A DNA stretch of 18,039 nt. It comes from Negativicutes bacterium. Lineage in GTDB: Bacteria > Bacillota > Negativicutes > SKW292. Below, in pieces: positions 1-7,207 of the stretch. Under the pieces are notes generated by a model. That model searched no databases and was not told the DNA's origin. It saw only the letters and a program-made list of their open reading frames with translations. Numbering within the stretch: position 1 is the first letter of the stretch; each line of letters opens with the position of its first letter. The DNA lies in assembly GCA_026416215.1 (NCBI GenBank), contig JAOAFP010000017.1:1-18039 (forward strand). The letters are read 5' to 3'. The position numbers were made by a program, and so were the translations under genes.

Positions 1-1
1 G

Positions 2-1156
2 AGTGCAACTCAGTCATTCCAAATGATCAACGAGGTTGCCCCGCATTACCGGTTTTACGGGTTGTTCGCCGGGTCACCCCGCCAGCTCGTGGCCGGTTAT
101 CTGCTGATGCCGCTGACCGCCGTTATGTTCGGCCGTGAAGTGTCAATTGCCGCCCTGACCGGGGTGGCGGTGGACTGGCGCTACAAGCAGTCCGGCCTGG
201 CCCGGCAGCTGACCGGGCATTTTGTCGATCAGGGCCGGCACAACGGCTGGGCAATCGGGGTTTTGTTCCCATTTGACACAGGCTACTACCTGGCCAAAGG
301 GGTTGGCTATTACAGCAACACTTATTTCTGGGAATTCAAACCGGGACAGCTGCGGCCCGGCACTCCGGCCGGGCTGTGGGAAGTGGACGCCAGCCGGCCG
401 GAGCAGCGGGCCAGGGTGGAGGACATATATCACCGGTATGCCCGGGGCTGTCACGGGGCGATATGCCGAAATCCGTTGCAGTGGCTGTGGTTCTGGCAGC
501 AGCCGGGTATGAGGACGGTTGTGGCGGCGGACAGCCAGGGGGTGGAGTGCGGCTATCTGGCAGTTCGCCCGCTGCTTGGGGCTGGTGCGGCCGGCCGGCT
601 GCAGATCGTCGAATGGGTTTGTCTGTCCGGCGAGGGCCGGGATGGATTGCGGGAGTTTCTGCGGCGGCAATGCGATCAGTACCAGCAGGTGGTTTACGAA
701 ACCGACGACCGTTCCTTTGGTCTGCAGCTTGACTGGCGGGGAACGCCGGGGTACGGGGAGACTGGCTTATGGGGGCACAAGCAGGCCATAATGTCCGGCG
801 GATTTTTGGCCCGCTGTTTTGACGAGCGGCAGATCTGGGCGGCGCTGTCCGGCCGGGAGTTCGGTGAACAGGCGGTAAGGCTGGGCTTTACCGTGAACGA
901 CGGACTGAGCGGAGCGGGAAAGCGCCTGGCGGTGGAATTTGATGGCGGCCGGGCAACGGTGTCTGACAACCTAGAGAAAACTGACGGCTGGCTGGATATG
1001 GGCTGGGGGGACTACACGTCGTTGCTGGTCAACAGCCTGACGTTTGATGAACTTTACCGATCTGGCCGACTGCATCTTAGCGGCCGGATTGCATCCGACC
1101 GGCTGGAGAGGCTGTTCTGCTGCACCCGGCGGCCGGAAGTGATTGCGAAAATCTGA
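2..1156 (+). CDS. Eis-like GNAT N-acetyltransferase, 5'-truncated by window edge
   Basis: Acyl-CoA-dependent acyltransferase of the Eis-like GNAT type (two GNAT-fold units plus a C-terminal SCP2-like domain). The frame is open back to base 2 with no stop, and the first Met (base 23) already lies inside the first GNAT fold, so the true start is probably some tens of codons to the left. Counting that Met as residue 1, a GNAT core with the acetyl-CoA loop (KQSGLA, about residues 54-59) spans about 20-110. A second, degenerate GNAT-like unit follows to about 255, and an SCP2-like tail ends the protein. The gene lies 15 bp before pseB and probably belongs to the same operon. Pseudaminate pathways need an N-acetyltransferase (PseH), and no classical short PseH is seen here. 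This protein could fill that step or acylate another sugar position; that is inference. Family call fairly sure, substrate unknown. Confidence 0.72.
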   Translation, partial: SATQSFQMINEVAPHYRFYGLFAGSPRQLVAGYLLMPLTAVMFGREVSIAALTGVAVDWRYKQSGLARQLTGHFVDQGRHNGWAIGVLFPFDTGYYLAKGVGYYSNTYFWEFKPGQLRPGTPAGLWEVDASRPEQRARVEDIYHRYARGCHGAICRNPLQWLWFWQQPGMRTVVAADSQGVECGYLAVRPLLGAGAAGRLQIVEWVCLSGEGRDGLREFLRRQCDQYQQVVYETDDRSFGLQLDWRGTPGYGETGLWGHKQAIMSGGFLARCFDERQIWAALSGREFGEQAVRLGFTVNDGLSGAGKRLAVEFDGGRATVSDNLEKTDGWLDMGWGDYTSLLVNSLTFDELYRSGRLHLSGRIASDRLERLFCCTRRPEVIAKI

Positions 1157-1171
1157 ACGGACGGGGTGGCC

Positions 1172-2155
1172 ATGTTTGAGGGGAAATCGATTTTAATCAC
1201 TGGCGGCACCGGCTCATTCGGGCAGAAATTTACCGAAATGGTGCTGGCCAACTACCGGCCGGCCCGGGTGATCGTGTTCAGCCGTGACGAATTCAAACAG
1301 TATCAGATGAAGCAGCGGTTTTCCGAGGACAGATTCCCCAGTATCCGCTACTTTCTCGGTGATGTCCGCGACCGCGACCGGATCAACCGGGCGCTGCACG
1401 GGGTGAACTACGTGGTTCACGCTGCCGCCCTCAAGCACGTGTCGGCGGCCGAATACAACCCGTTTGAGTTTGTCCGCACCAATGTGATTGGCACGCAAAA
1501 TGTGATTGACGCCGCGGTGGACCGTGGGGTGGAACGGTTGGTGTTTCTGAGTACCGACAAGGCGGTCAATCCGGTCAACCTGTACGGGGCCACCAAGATG
1601 TGTGCCGAGAAGATCACTGTGGCCGCCAATTCCTACAGTGGCGGCCGGACCAGGTGCTCGGTGGTACGGTATGGCAATGTGGTGGGCAGTCGCGGCAGCG
1701 TGGTGCCGTTGTTTTTGCAGCAGGCCAAAACCGGCGACCTGCCGATAACCGACCAGCGAATGACGAGATTCTGGATAACCCTGGAACAGGGGGTGAAGCT
1801 GGTCTGGTTCGCCATGGTGAACGCCCAGGGCGGGGAGATCTTCGTTCCCAAGCTGCCGATGATGCGGGTGGTTGATCTGGCCGAGGCGGTTGACCCCGGT
1901 GGCCGCCGGCGGTTTACCGGTATCCGTCCCGGTGAAAAAATCCACGAGTTGATGATCTCGGCCGATGAGGCTCGGCATGCGGTGGATATAGGCGACAAAT
2001 ATGTTATCGAACCGGAAACCCCGTTTTGGCATTACCGGCCTTGGCAGGGGCAAAGGTTGCCCGAGGGATTTTTTTATAGCAGCGAGGACGACAGCTGGCA
2101 GCTGACCACCGAGCAGCTGCGGCAGTATCTTGCAACGCTGGAGGTGGAAAACTGA
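1172..2155 (+). CDS. pseB: UDP-N-acetylglucosamine 4,6-dehydratase (inverting), PseB
   Basis: First step of pseudaminic acid synthesis: NADP-dependent 4,6-dehydration with C5 inversion of UDP-GlcNAc, in the cytoplasm. The 327-residue protein is full length for the family. An extended-SDR Rossmann motif GGTGSFG sits at residues 11-17, GDVRD at 63-67, AAALKHV at 84-90 and STDKA at 127-131. The catalytic Asp/Lys pair is D129/K130 and the YxxxK pair is Y138/K142. The segments VRYGNVVGSRGSVVP and TRFWITL and the tail GIRPGEKIHE match PseB/FlaA1 closely. I chose the ATG at 1172 because homologues begin MF(x)xK just before the Rossmann strand; an in-frame GTG at 1166 would add two residues. pseC follows 5 bp downstream, which supports the pseudaminate-type assignment over generic 4,6-dehydratases. 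Confidence 0.96.
   Translation: MFEGKSILITGGTGSFGQKFTEMVLANYRPARVIVFSRDEFKQYQMKQRFSEDRFPSIRYFLGDVRDRDRINRALHGVNYVVHAAALKHVSAAEYNPFEFVRTNVIGTQNVIDAAVDRGVERLVFLSTDKAVNPVNLYGATKMCAEKITVAANSYSGGRTRCSVVRYGNVVGSRGSVVPLFLQQAKTGDLPITDQRMTRFWITLEQGVKLVWFAMVNAQGGEIFVPKLPMMRVVDLAEAVDPGGRRRFTGIRPGEKIHELMISADEARHAVDIGDKYVIEPETPFWHYRPWQGQRLPEGFFYSSEDDSWQLTTEQLRQYLATLEVEN
2140..2144 (+). promoter_or_regulatory. Ribosome binding site for pseC
   Basis: GGAGG lies within the last codons of pseB, 16 bases before the pseC ATG at 2161. The spacing is longer than usual. With only 5 bp between the genes, ribosomes finishing pseB may simply re-initiate. Confidence 0.45.
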
Positions 2156-2160
2156 CCGGT

Positions 2161-3339
2161 ATGAACAGGATAATACCGTACGGCCGCCACCTGGTCGATT
2201 CGGAAGACATTGCTGCAGTGACCGAAGTCCTGGCCTCTGATTACCTGACTCAGGGGCCGGCAGTTGAGCGGTTTGAACAGGCGGTGAGCCAGAGGGTGGG
2301 AGCGAAATACGCCGTTGCCACCTGCAACGCCACCGCCGCCCTGCACCTGGCCGGCCGGGCTCTCGACCTCGGTCCCGGCGACCTGGTCTGGGTTGCCGCC
2401 AATTCATTCGTGGCCTCGGCCAACTTTGCCTTTTACTGCGGGGCAACGGTTGATTTCGTCGATATAGATCCCCATACCTACAATATTTCGGTCGGCTGCC
2501 TGGCTGAAAAACTGCGCGAGCAGCGACTGGCCGGCCGGCCGCTGCCCAGAGCGGTGGTGGCGGTGCACTTTGCCGGTCAGCCGGCTGATATGGCTAAAAT
2601 TGCTGCGCTGGCCGAAGAGTACGATTTCGCGGTCATCGAGGATGCCGCCCACGCCATCGGCGCGACCTACGACCAACAGCCGGTCGGCAATTGCCGGTAC
2701 AGCCTGATGACGGTGTTCAGCTTTCATCCGGTGAAAATCATCACCACCGGCGAAGGAGGGATGATCACCACCAACGATCATAAGCTGAGCGACCGTCTGC
2801 GGCGGCTGAGAAGCCACGGTGTGGAGAGGCGGCACAATTTTAACAGCAATTCTGCCCGGGCATGGTATTACGAACAGGTTGAACTGGGATACAACTACCG
2901 GATGACCGATTTCCAGGCGGCCCTGGGCCTGAGCCAGCTGGCGCGCCTGGACGAATTCATCAGTGAACGCAGCTGCCTGGCCGGCCGTTATTTCCGGGAA
3001 TTGCAGGATGCTCCCCTGGTTCTGCCCTGGGTCAGTCCGCGGGTCCGGTCGGCCTGGCACCTGTACGTGGTGCAACTGGCTGGGCACCTGCCGGCGGAAT
3101 GTCGGGATTCGGTCATAGATCAGCTGCGGGCCAGGGGGATAATGGCAGCCGTCCACTATATGCCGATCTATCTCCATCCGTTTTACCGGCAAATGGGGTT
3201 TGCTCCCGGTTGCTGCCCTGCGGCTGAAAGCTACTATCAGCGGGCGGTGACCCTGCCTTTGTTCTGCCAGATGACCGAACAACAGCAGCTGTCTGTGGTC
3301 GGGAACCTAAACGAAGTTCTCGACCGGCTGGAAAAATGA
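2161..3339 (+). CDS. pseC: UDP-4-amino-4,6-dideoxy-N-acetyl-beta-L-altrosamine transaminase, PseC
   Basis: PLP-dependent aminotransferase of the DegT/DnrJ/EryC1 family. It should use glutamate to aminate C4 of the 4-keto sugar made by PseB. The protein has 392 residues, normal for the family. Visible motifs: N-terminal IPYGRHLVDSEDIAAV; cofactor-binding TCNATAALHLA at 54-64; IEDAAHAIGA at 159-168, with D161 placed to hold the pyridine nitrogen; SFHPVKIITTGEGG at 187-200, with K192 as the Schiff-base lysine; and YNYRMTDFQAALGLSQL near residue 245. The opening and the SFHPVK(x)ITTGEGG signature are those of PseC and its legionaminate relative LegC; the preceding pseB decides for PseC. The stop overlaps the next start by 4 bp (ATGA). 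Confidence 0.95.
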   Translation: MNRIIPYGRHLVDSEDIAAVTEVLASDYLTQGPAVERFEQAVSQRVGAKYAVATCNATAALHLAGRALDLGPGDLVWVAANSFVASANFAFYCGATVDFVDIDPHTYNISVGCLAEKLREQRLAGRPLPRAVVAVHFAGQPADMAKIAALAEEYDFAVIEDAAHAIGATYDQQPVGNCRYSLMTVFSFHPVKIITTGEGGMITTNDHKLSDRLRRLRSHGVERRHNFNSNSARAWYYEQVELGYNYRMTDFQAALGLSQLARLDEFISERSCLAGRYFRELQDAPLVLPWVSPRVRSAWHLYVVQLAGHLPAECRDSVIDQLRARGIMAAVHYMPIYLHPFYRQMGFAPGCCPAAESYYQRAVTLPLFCQMTEQQQLSVVGNLNEVLDRLEK

Positions 3340-4055
3340 TTCTGGCTATCGTACAGGCGCGGATGTCATCCACCCGGCTGCCGGGCAAGGTGCTGTTACC
3401 GCTGGCCGGGCGGCCGATGCTCTACCGTCAGCTGCAGCGTGTGGGGCGCAGCCGGACTGTCGGCAAACTGGTGGTGGCCACCAGCGATCACCCCAGCGAC
3501 GACCGTCTGGCCGGAGAGGTTGCCGGCTGGGGGTGGGAATGCTTTCGCGGCAGCCTGATCGACGTGCTGGACCGTTATTACCGCTGCATGGTGCATTATC
3601 AGGCGGACTACGTGGTGCGGATCACCGCCGACTGCCCGCTGATCGATCCGGCGATAATCGACGCAACCGTCGGATTGCTTCTACAGACCGGTGCCGATTA
3701 CGCTTCGGCCGATGCGATGCACAGCTGGCCGGACGGTATGGACGTGAGCGTTTTGACCCGGGCGGCGGTTGAGCGATCGTGGCGGGATGCGTCCGACCCG
3801 GCCGAACGGGAGCATATGATCAAGTACATCGAGAACCGTCCCGACCAGTTCAGCTGGCAGGTTTACAGAAATCCCGGCCGGCTCCCCTGGCCCGGTCTGC
3901 GCCTGTCGGTGGATACCGCCGGTGACTACCGGCTGGTGGCGGCAATTTTCGATTGTTTGCATAGCGATGATCGTTGTTTCAGCTATGGCGATATAATCAA
4001 CCTTTTGCAACGCTGTCCGGAACTGCTTGATTCTGGCCGGTTCGGGCAGGCCTGA
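3336..4055 (+). CDS. SpsF-type cytidylyltransferase (probable nonulosonic acid CMP-activation)
   Basis: Nucleotidyltransferase of the SpsF/KdsB-like superfamily, 239 residues. The nucleotide-binding signature QARMSSTRLPGKVL is at 7-20. The sugar/metal-site segment VRITADCPLIDP is at 94-105, with D99 and D104 as likely metal or substrate ligands, and WPDGMDVSVL at 131-140 is typical of SpsF. Classical PseF proteins instead start with an IPARGGSKRIPxKN-like motif, so this is not a standard PseF. It sits between pseC and the pseI-like gene, as in spsC-spsE-spsF-spsG sets of spore-coat polysaccharide loci, so CMP-activation of the nonulosonic acid is the likely role. That is inference from position. 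The start overlaps pseC by 4 bp. Confidence 0.85.
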   Translation: MILAIVQARMSSTRLPGKVLLPLAGRPMLYRQLQRVGRSRTVGKLVVATSDHPSDDRLAGEVAGWGWECFRGSLIDVLDRYYRCMVHYQADYVVRITADCPLIDPAIIDATVGLLLQTGADYASADAMHSWPDGMDVSVLTRAAVERSWRDASDPAEREHMIKYIENRPDQFSWQVYRNPGRLPWPGLRLSVDTAGDYRLVAAIFDCLHSDDRCFSYGDIINLLQRCPELLDSGRFGQA

Positions 4056-4063
4056 AAGGGGGG
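4055..4063 (+). promoter_or_regulatory. Ribosome binding site deciding the pseI-like GTG start
   Basis: The purine run AAAGGGGGG begins on the last base of the upstream stop codon and leaves 8 bases before GTG at 4072. This favours that start over an in-frame TTG at 4027, which lies inside the preceding gene and would add 15 residues unlike the family N-terminus. Confidence 0.6.
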
Positions 4064-4071
4064 ATGCCTGC

Positions 4072-4953
4072 GTGGTCAGGTTCGTGGCTGAGGTTTCAAG
4101 TAATCATAATCGCTCACTGCCGCGCTGCCAGGAATTGATCGACCGGGCGGCCGGTGTGGGTTGTGCCGCCGTGAAGTTTCAGCTGTTCCGGATCGATCAG
4201 CTGTTTGCCGGTGAAGCCCTGGATGCCTGCCCACATCTGGCTGCCCGCCGGGACTGGGAGCTGCCTGAGGAATTTATACCGGAACTGGCCGAACGATGTC
4301 GGCAGAGGGAGATAGCGTTTGCCTGCACCCCATTCTATCTGGCGGCGGTGGAAAAACTGTATCCGTATGTAGATTTTTATAAGGTGGCGTCGTATGAGCT
4401 GCTGTGGCACGATTTGTTGCGGGAATGCGCCAAAACCGGCAAGCCGGTGGTATTGTCGGTGGGCATGGCGGACTGGGCAGAGATCGATGCCGCGGTTGAC
4501 GTGGTGTACAGCACCGGTAACCGCCGGCTGACGCTGTTGCACTGCGTGTCCGGCTATCCGGCCCCGGCTGGGCAGTGTAACCTGGCGGTGATCGAGAGTT
4601 TGCGCCGTCGCTATAAGTGCCCGGTTGGCTGGTCCGATCATTCGGTCAGCCGGGCGGTGATCGGGAGGGCTGTCAACCGCTGGCGGGCTGAGATGATAGA
4701 GTTTCACCTCGACAGCGACGGACGGGGGTATGAATTTGCCACCGGTCACTGCTGGTTGCCGGATGACATCGCTGCGGTTATTGACGACTGCCGGCAGGGA
4801 ATGGCGGCTGACGGGCGGGGGGATAAGCCGCTGTCCCCGGCTGAAGCGGCCGATCGCCAGTGGCGGGCAGATCCCGGCGACGGACTGCGACCGCTGCTGG
4901 CTGTCCGCCGGCAATTGGCCGGCGGACGCAGCCGTTCAGGGGGAGAGTTATGA
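4072..4953 (+). CDS. pseI: NeuB/PseI-family nonulosonic acid synthase without SAF domain
   Basis: Condenses a 6-deoxy-diacetamido hexose with phosphoenolpyruvate to a nine-carbon acid. The 293-residue TIM barrel shows FVAEVSSNHNRSL (residues 4-16), AAVKFQ (32-37), ACTPF (84-88), KVASYEL (104-110), LLHCVSGYPAP (155-165), GWSDHS (186-191) and MIEFHLD (208-214). H190 and H212 match the two metal-binding histidines of Neisseria NeuB. The protein stops soon after the barrel (WRADPGDGLRPL at 264-275). The usual C-terminal SAF (antifreeze-like) domain, about 60 residues that reach into the partner's active site, is absent. So this is a short subfamily, and the symbol pseI rests on the neighbouring pseBC and pseG-like genes. 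GTG is chosen as start from its Shine-Dalgarno and homology. The stop overlaps the next ATG by 4 bp. Confidence 0.82.
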   Translation: MVRFVAEVSSNHNRSLPRCQELIDRAAGVGCAAVKFQLFRIDQLFAGEALDACPHLAARRDWELPEEFIPELAERCRQREIAFACTPFYLAAVEKLYPYVDFYKVASYELLWHDLLRECAKTGKPVVLSVGMADWAEIDAAVDVVYSTGNRRLTLLHCVSGYPAPAGQCNLAVIESLRRRYKCPVGWSDHSVSRAVIGRAVNRWRAEMIEFHLDSDGRGYEFATGHCWLPDDIAAVIDDCRQGMAADGRGDKPLSPAEAADRQWRADPGDGLRPLLAVRRQLAGGRSRSGGEL

Positions 4954-6269
4954 GCAATAAGACTGCAGGTTACTACCAGAAGGGGAGGGAAATGATCCCC
5001 GGCGGCGGTCAGCTGTTGTCCAAACGGCCGGAAATGTTCCTGCCCGGACGGTGGCCGGCCTATTACAAATCAGCCCGGGGGGTAAAGGTGATTGACCTTG
5101 ACGGCCGGGAATACGTAGATATGGGGATGATGGGGATTGGCGCCTGCGTTTTGGGTTACGCCGACCCTGATGTCGACCAGGCGGCCAAGGCGGCTATCGA
5201 CGGCGGTGTGCAGTGTACCCTGAATCCGCCCGAGGAGGTGGAGCTGGCCGAATTGTTGTGCGAACTCCATCCCTGGGCGGAAATGGCCAGATTTACCCGC
5301 AGCGGTGGTGAGGCGATGGCAGTGGCCGTGAGGATTGCTCGGGCGGCCACCGGCCGGGACAAGGTGGCCTTCTGCGGTTATCACGGCTGGAGCGACTGGT
5401 ATTTGGCTGCCAACCTGAATCTGGGGGAGGACGGTCTGGGCGACCTGCTTATGCCGGGGCTGCCACCACGGGGGGTGCCGAGGGGACTGGCTGGAAGTGC
5501 CCATCCGTTTCACTACAACAATCTGGCCGAACTGGAGGGGATAATCGACCGGGAAGGCCGGGAGAGAATTGCCGCCATAATTTTGGAACCGCAGCGGGGG
5601 CACGATCCCGCCCCGGGGTTTTTGCCGGCGGTGCGGAAAATAGCGACCAGGATTGGTGCGGTGTTGATTTTCGATGAGATCACAACTGGCTTCCGTGCCA
5701 GTACTGGGGGGATACATCTTCTGCACCAGGTTGACCCCGATCTGGCCGTGTTTGCCAAGGCTATGGCCAACGGATATGCCATGGCGGCGGTGATTGGCCG
5801 CCGCAGCGTGATGGACTGGGCGCAGGCCACGTTTATCAGTAGCACCAACTGGACAGAAAGGATCGGACCGGCCGCGGCCCTGGCCACAATTAAAAAGTTG
5901 ATTACCACCCGGGCTTGCGAACACATTGCCGCGATTGGTGAACGCTGGCGGGAGATAATGCGGCGGTGCGGGAGTGACAATTCGTTTGATCTTACGTTTG
6001 ATGGACTGCCGGCTTTGTCCCATTTTGCCTTTGCTGACGACGACCAGCTGCTGGTGATGAGTGTTTTCACCAGGCTGATGCTGGAGCGGGGCTGGCTGAC
6101 AGGAAGTCAGTTTAAACCGTCGCTGGCCCACGACGGGCGGGTCGTTGACCGGTACGCTGAGGCTTGTTCCGGTGTAATGCGGCAGTTGGGCGAGATCAGA
6201 GACCGAGGACAGCTGGAGCAGGTCCTGGACGGGCCGCCGGCCCGACGGGGGTTTTACCGGCTGACATGA
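4950..6269 (+). CDS. Class III aminotransferase, glutamate-1-semialdehyde aminomutase-like
   Basis: PLP enzyme of aminotransferase class III, 439 residues, close in layout to glutamate-1-semialdehyde 2,1-aminomutase (HemL). Seen: IPGGGQLLSKR (16-26), DLDGREYVDM (49-58), SGGEAMAVAVRIARAATGR (118-136), YHGWSDWY (144-151), LIFDEITTGFR (239-249, with D242 for the pyridine nitrogen), FAKAMANGYAMAAVIGR (268-284, K270 as Schiff-base lysine) and SSTNWTERIG (297-306). The lysine region differs from true HemL (LGKxIGGGxPVGA), so a tetrapyrrole role is unlikely. Relatives of this kind recur in surface polysaccharide clusters. It probably aminates a sugar or a small side-chain precursor; substrate unknown. 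The ATG at 4950 follows a GGGGGAG sequence and overlaps both neighbours through ATGA, so it is firmly inside the operon. Confidence 0.86.
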   Translation: MSNKTAGYYQKGREMIPGGGQLLSKRPEMFLPGRWPAYYKSARGVKVIDLDGREYVDMGMMGIGACVLGYADPDVDQAAKAAIDGGVQCTLNPPEEVELAELLCELHPWAEMARFTRSGGEAMAVAVRIARAATGRDKVAFCGYHGWSDWYLAANLNLGEDGLGDLLMPGLPPRGVPRGLAGSAHPFHYNNLAELEGIIDREGRERIAAIILEPQRGHDPAPGFLPAVRKIATRIGAVLIFDEITTGFRASTGGIHLLHQVDPDLAVFAKAMANGYAMAAVIGRRSVMDWAQATFISSTNWTERIGPAAALATIKKLITTRACEHIAAIGERWREIMRRCGSDNSFDLTFDGLPALSHFAFADDDQLLVMSVFTRLMLERGWLTGSQFKPSLAHDGRVVDRYAEACSGVMRQLGEIRDRGQLEQVLDGPPARRGFYRLT

Positions 6270-7207
6270 GTATGAACGAAACAACCTTTGCCGCTGATGC
6301 GGTCGGTGCCGGACACGACGGCGAAGTACTGGCGGTTGCTGAGGACGGAACCAGGGTTATCGACTGCCGGCAGTGCGGCTATGCCCACGTATTTCCCCTG
6401 CCCCGGCCGGCTGAACTGGAAAATTTCTACCGGCAGGAATTTTACCAGCAGGAAAAATCCGATTATATCGCCCGCGTCGAACGCGACTGGCACTGGTGGC
6501 AGACTGTGTATTGCGAGCGGCTGGCGCTTGCCGAAGCGACGCTGCCAGCGACCAGGCGCAGGCTGTTGGATGTAGGTTGCGGGCCGGGTCATTTCCTGTC
6601 CTGCGGCTGTGCCCGCGGCTGGCAGGGTGAGGGTATAGAACCGTCGCCGGTGGCGGTTGAGTATTGCCGCAGGCAGGCACTGGCAGTCAGACAGGGTTTT
6701 TTTGACGACAATTCTGTGGCCGGGCGGCGGTATGACCTGGTCCATATGAGCGAAGTTCTGGAGCATGTGGCCGAGCCATCGGCGGTACTGCGGCGGGCCT
6801 GGTGCTGCCTCGGCGAGGGCGGAATGGTAATTGTCTGCGTTCCCAATGATTTCAGCCCGCTGCAGCGGGCTGCCTCTGCCCGGCACCGGCTGGCACCGTG
6901 GTGGGTGTCGCCCCGCCACCATTTGAATTACTTTAACCGCAACAGCCTGGAACGACTGATCAACAGCAGCGGCTTTGCTGTCCTGAAGACCGTATCCACC
7001 TTTCCCATCGATATGTTCCTGCTGCTGGGAATGAATTACATCGGCGACGAGGAGGTTGGCCGCCGTTGCCACCAGATGAGGATTGAATTCGAACAGGCGC
7101 TGGATGCGGCGGGGCTGGCGGAGTGGCGGCAAAGGCTTTACCAACAGCTGGCCGGGCTGGATATGGGCCGGGAAATAGTGATGTATGCGAGGAAGGTCGG
7201 CATATGA
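6266..7207 (+). CDS. Class I SAM-dependent methyltransferase
   Basis: Methyltransferase of 313 residues with a Methyltransf_23-like core. The SAM-binding glycine motif LLDVGCGPGHFL is at 100-111, the acidic end of strand 2 (GEGIEPS) at 121-127, the post-II segment HMSEVLEHV at 160-168, and IVCVPNDF at 189-196. The N-terminus carries one CxxC pair (C34, C37) in a zinc-ribbon-like hairpin, IDCRQCGYAHVFPLP. A second pair is missing, so metal binding is doubtful. The C-terminal 90 residues match nothing I know. The start at 6266 gives an ATGA overlap with the aminotransferase; ATG 6272 is an alternative two codons later. It probably methylates a sugar or lipid-linked intermediate of this operon; the acceptor atom cannot be told. 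Confidence 0.85.
   Translation: MSMNETTFAADAVGAGHDGEVLAVAEDGTRVIDCRQCGYAHVFPLPRPAELENFYRQEFYQQEKSDYIARVERDWHWWQTVYCERLALAEATLPATRRRLLDVGCGPGHFLSCGCARGWQGEGIEPSPVAVEYCRRQALAVRQGFFDDNSVAGRRYDLVHMSEVLEHVAEPSAVLRRAWCCLGEGGMVIVCVPNDFSPLQRAASARHRLAPWWVSPRHHLNYFNRNSLERLINSSGFAVLKTVSTFPIDMFLLLGMNYIGDEEVGRRCHQMRIEFEQALDAAGLAEWRQRLYQQLAGLDMGREIVMYARKVGI

Noticed and set aside
1214..2446. Long open frame on the minus strand (about 410 codons) opposite pseB and the start of pseC
   Set aside because: Its product is Pro/Arg/His-rich with no recognisable motif, and the opposite strand holds clear, full-length PseB and PseC. High GC with G/C third positions removes stops on the complementary strand.
4950..6269. 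hemL (tetrapyrrole glutamate-1-semialdehyde aminomutase)
   Set aside because: The lysine region reads FAKAMANGYAMAAVIGR instead of the HemL glycine-rich form, and no haem genes are near.
5070..6284. Long open frame on the minus strand (about 404 codons) opposite the class III aminotransferase
   Set aside because: Composition is unlike a folded protein, it has no Shine-Dalgarno or neighbours on that strand, and the plus-strand gene has all its catalytic motifs.
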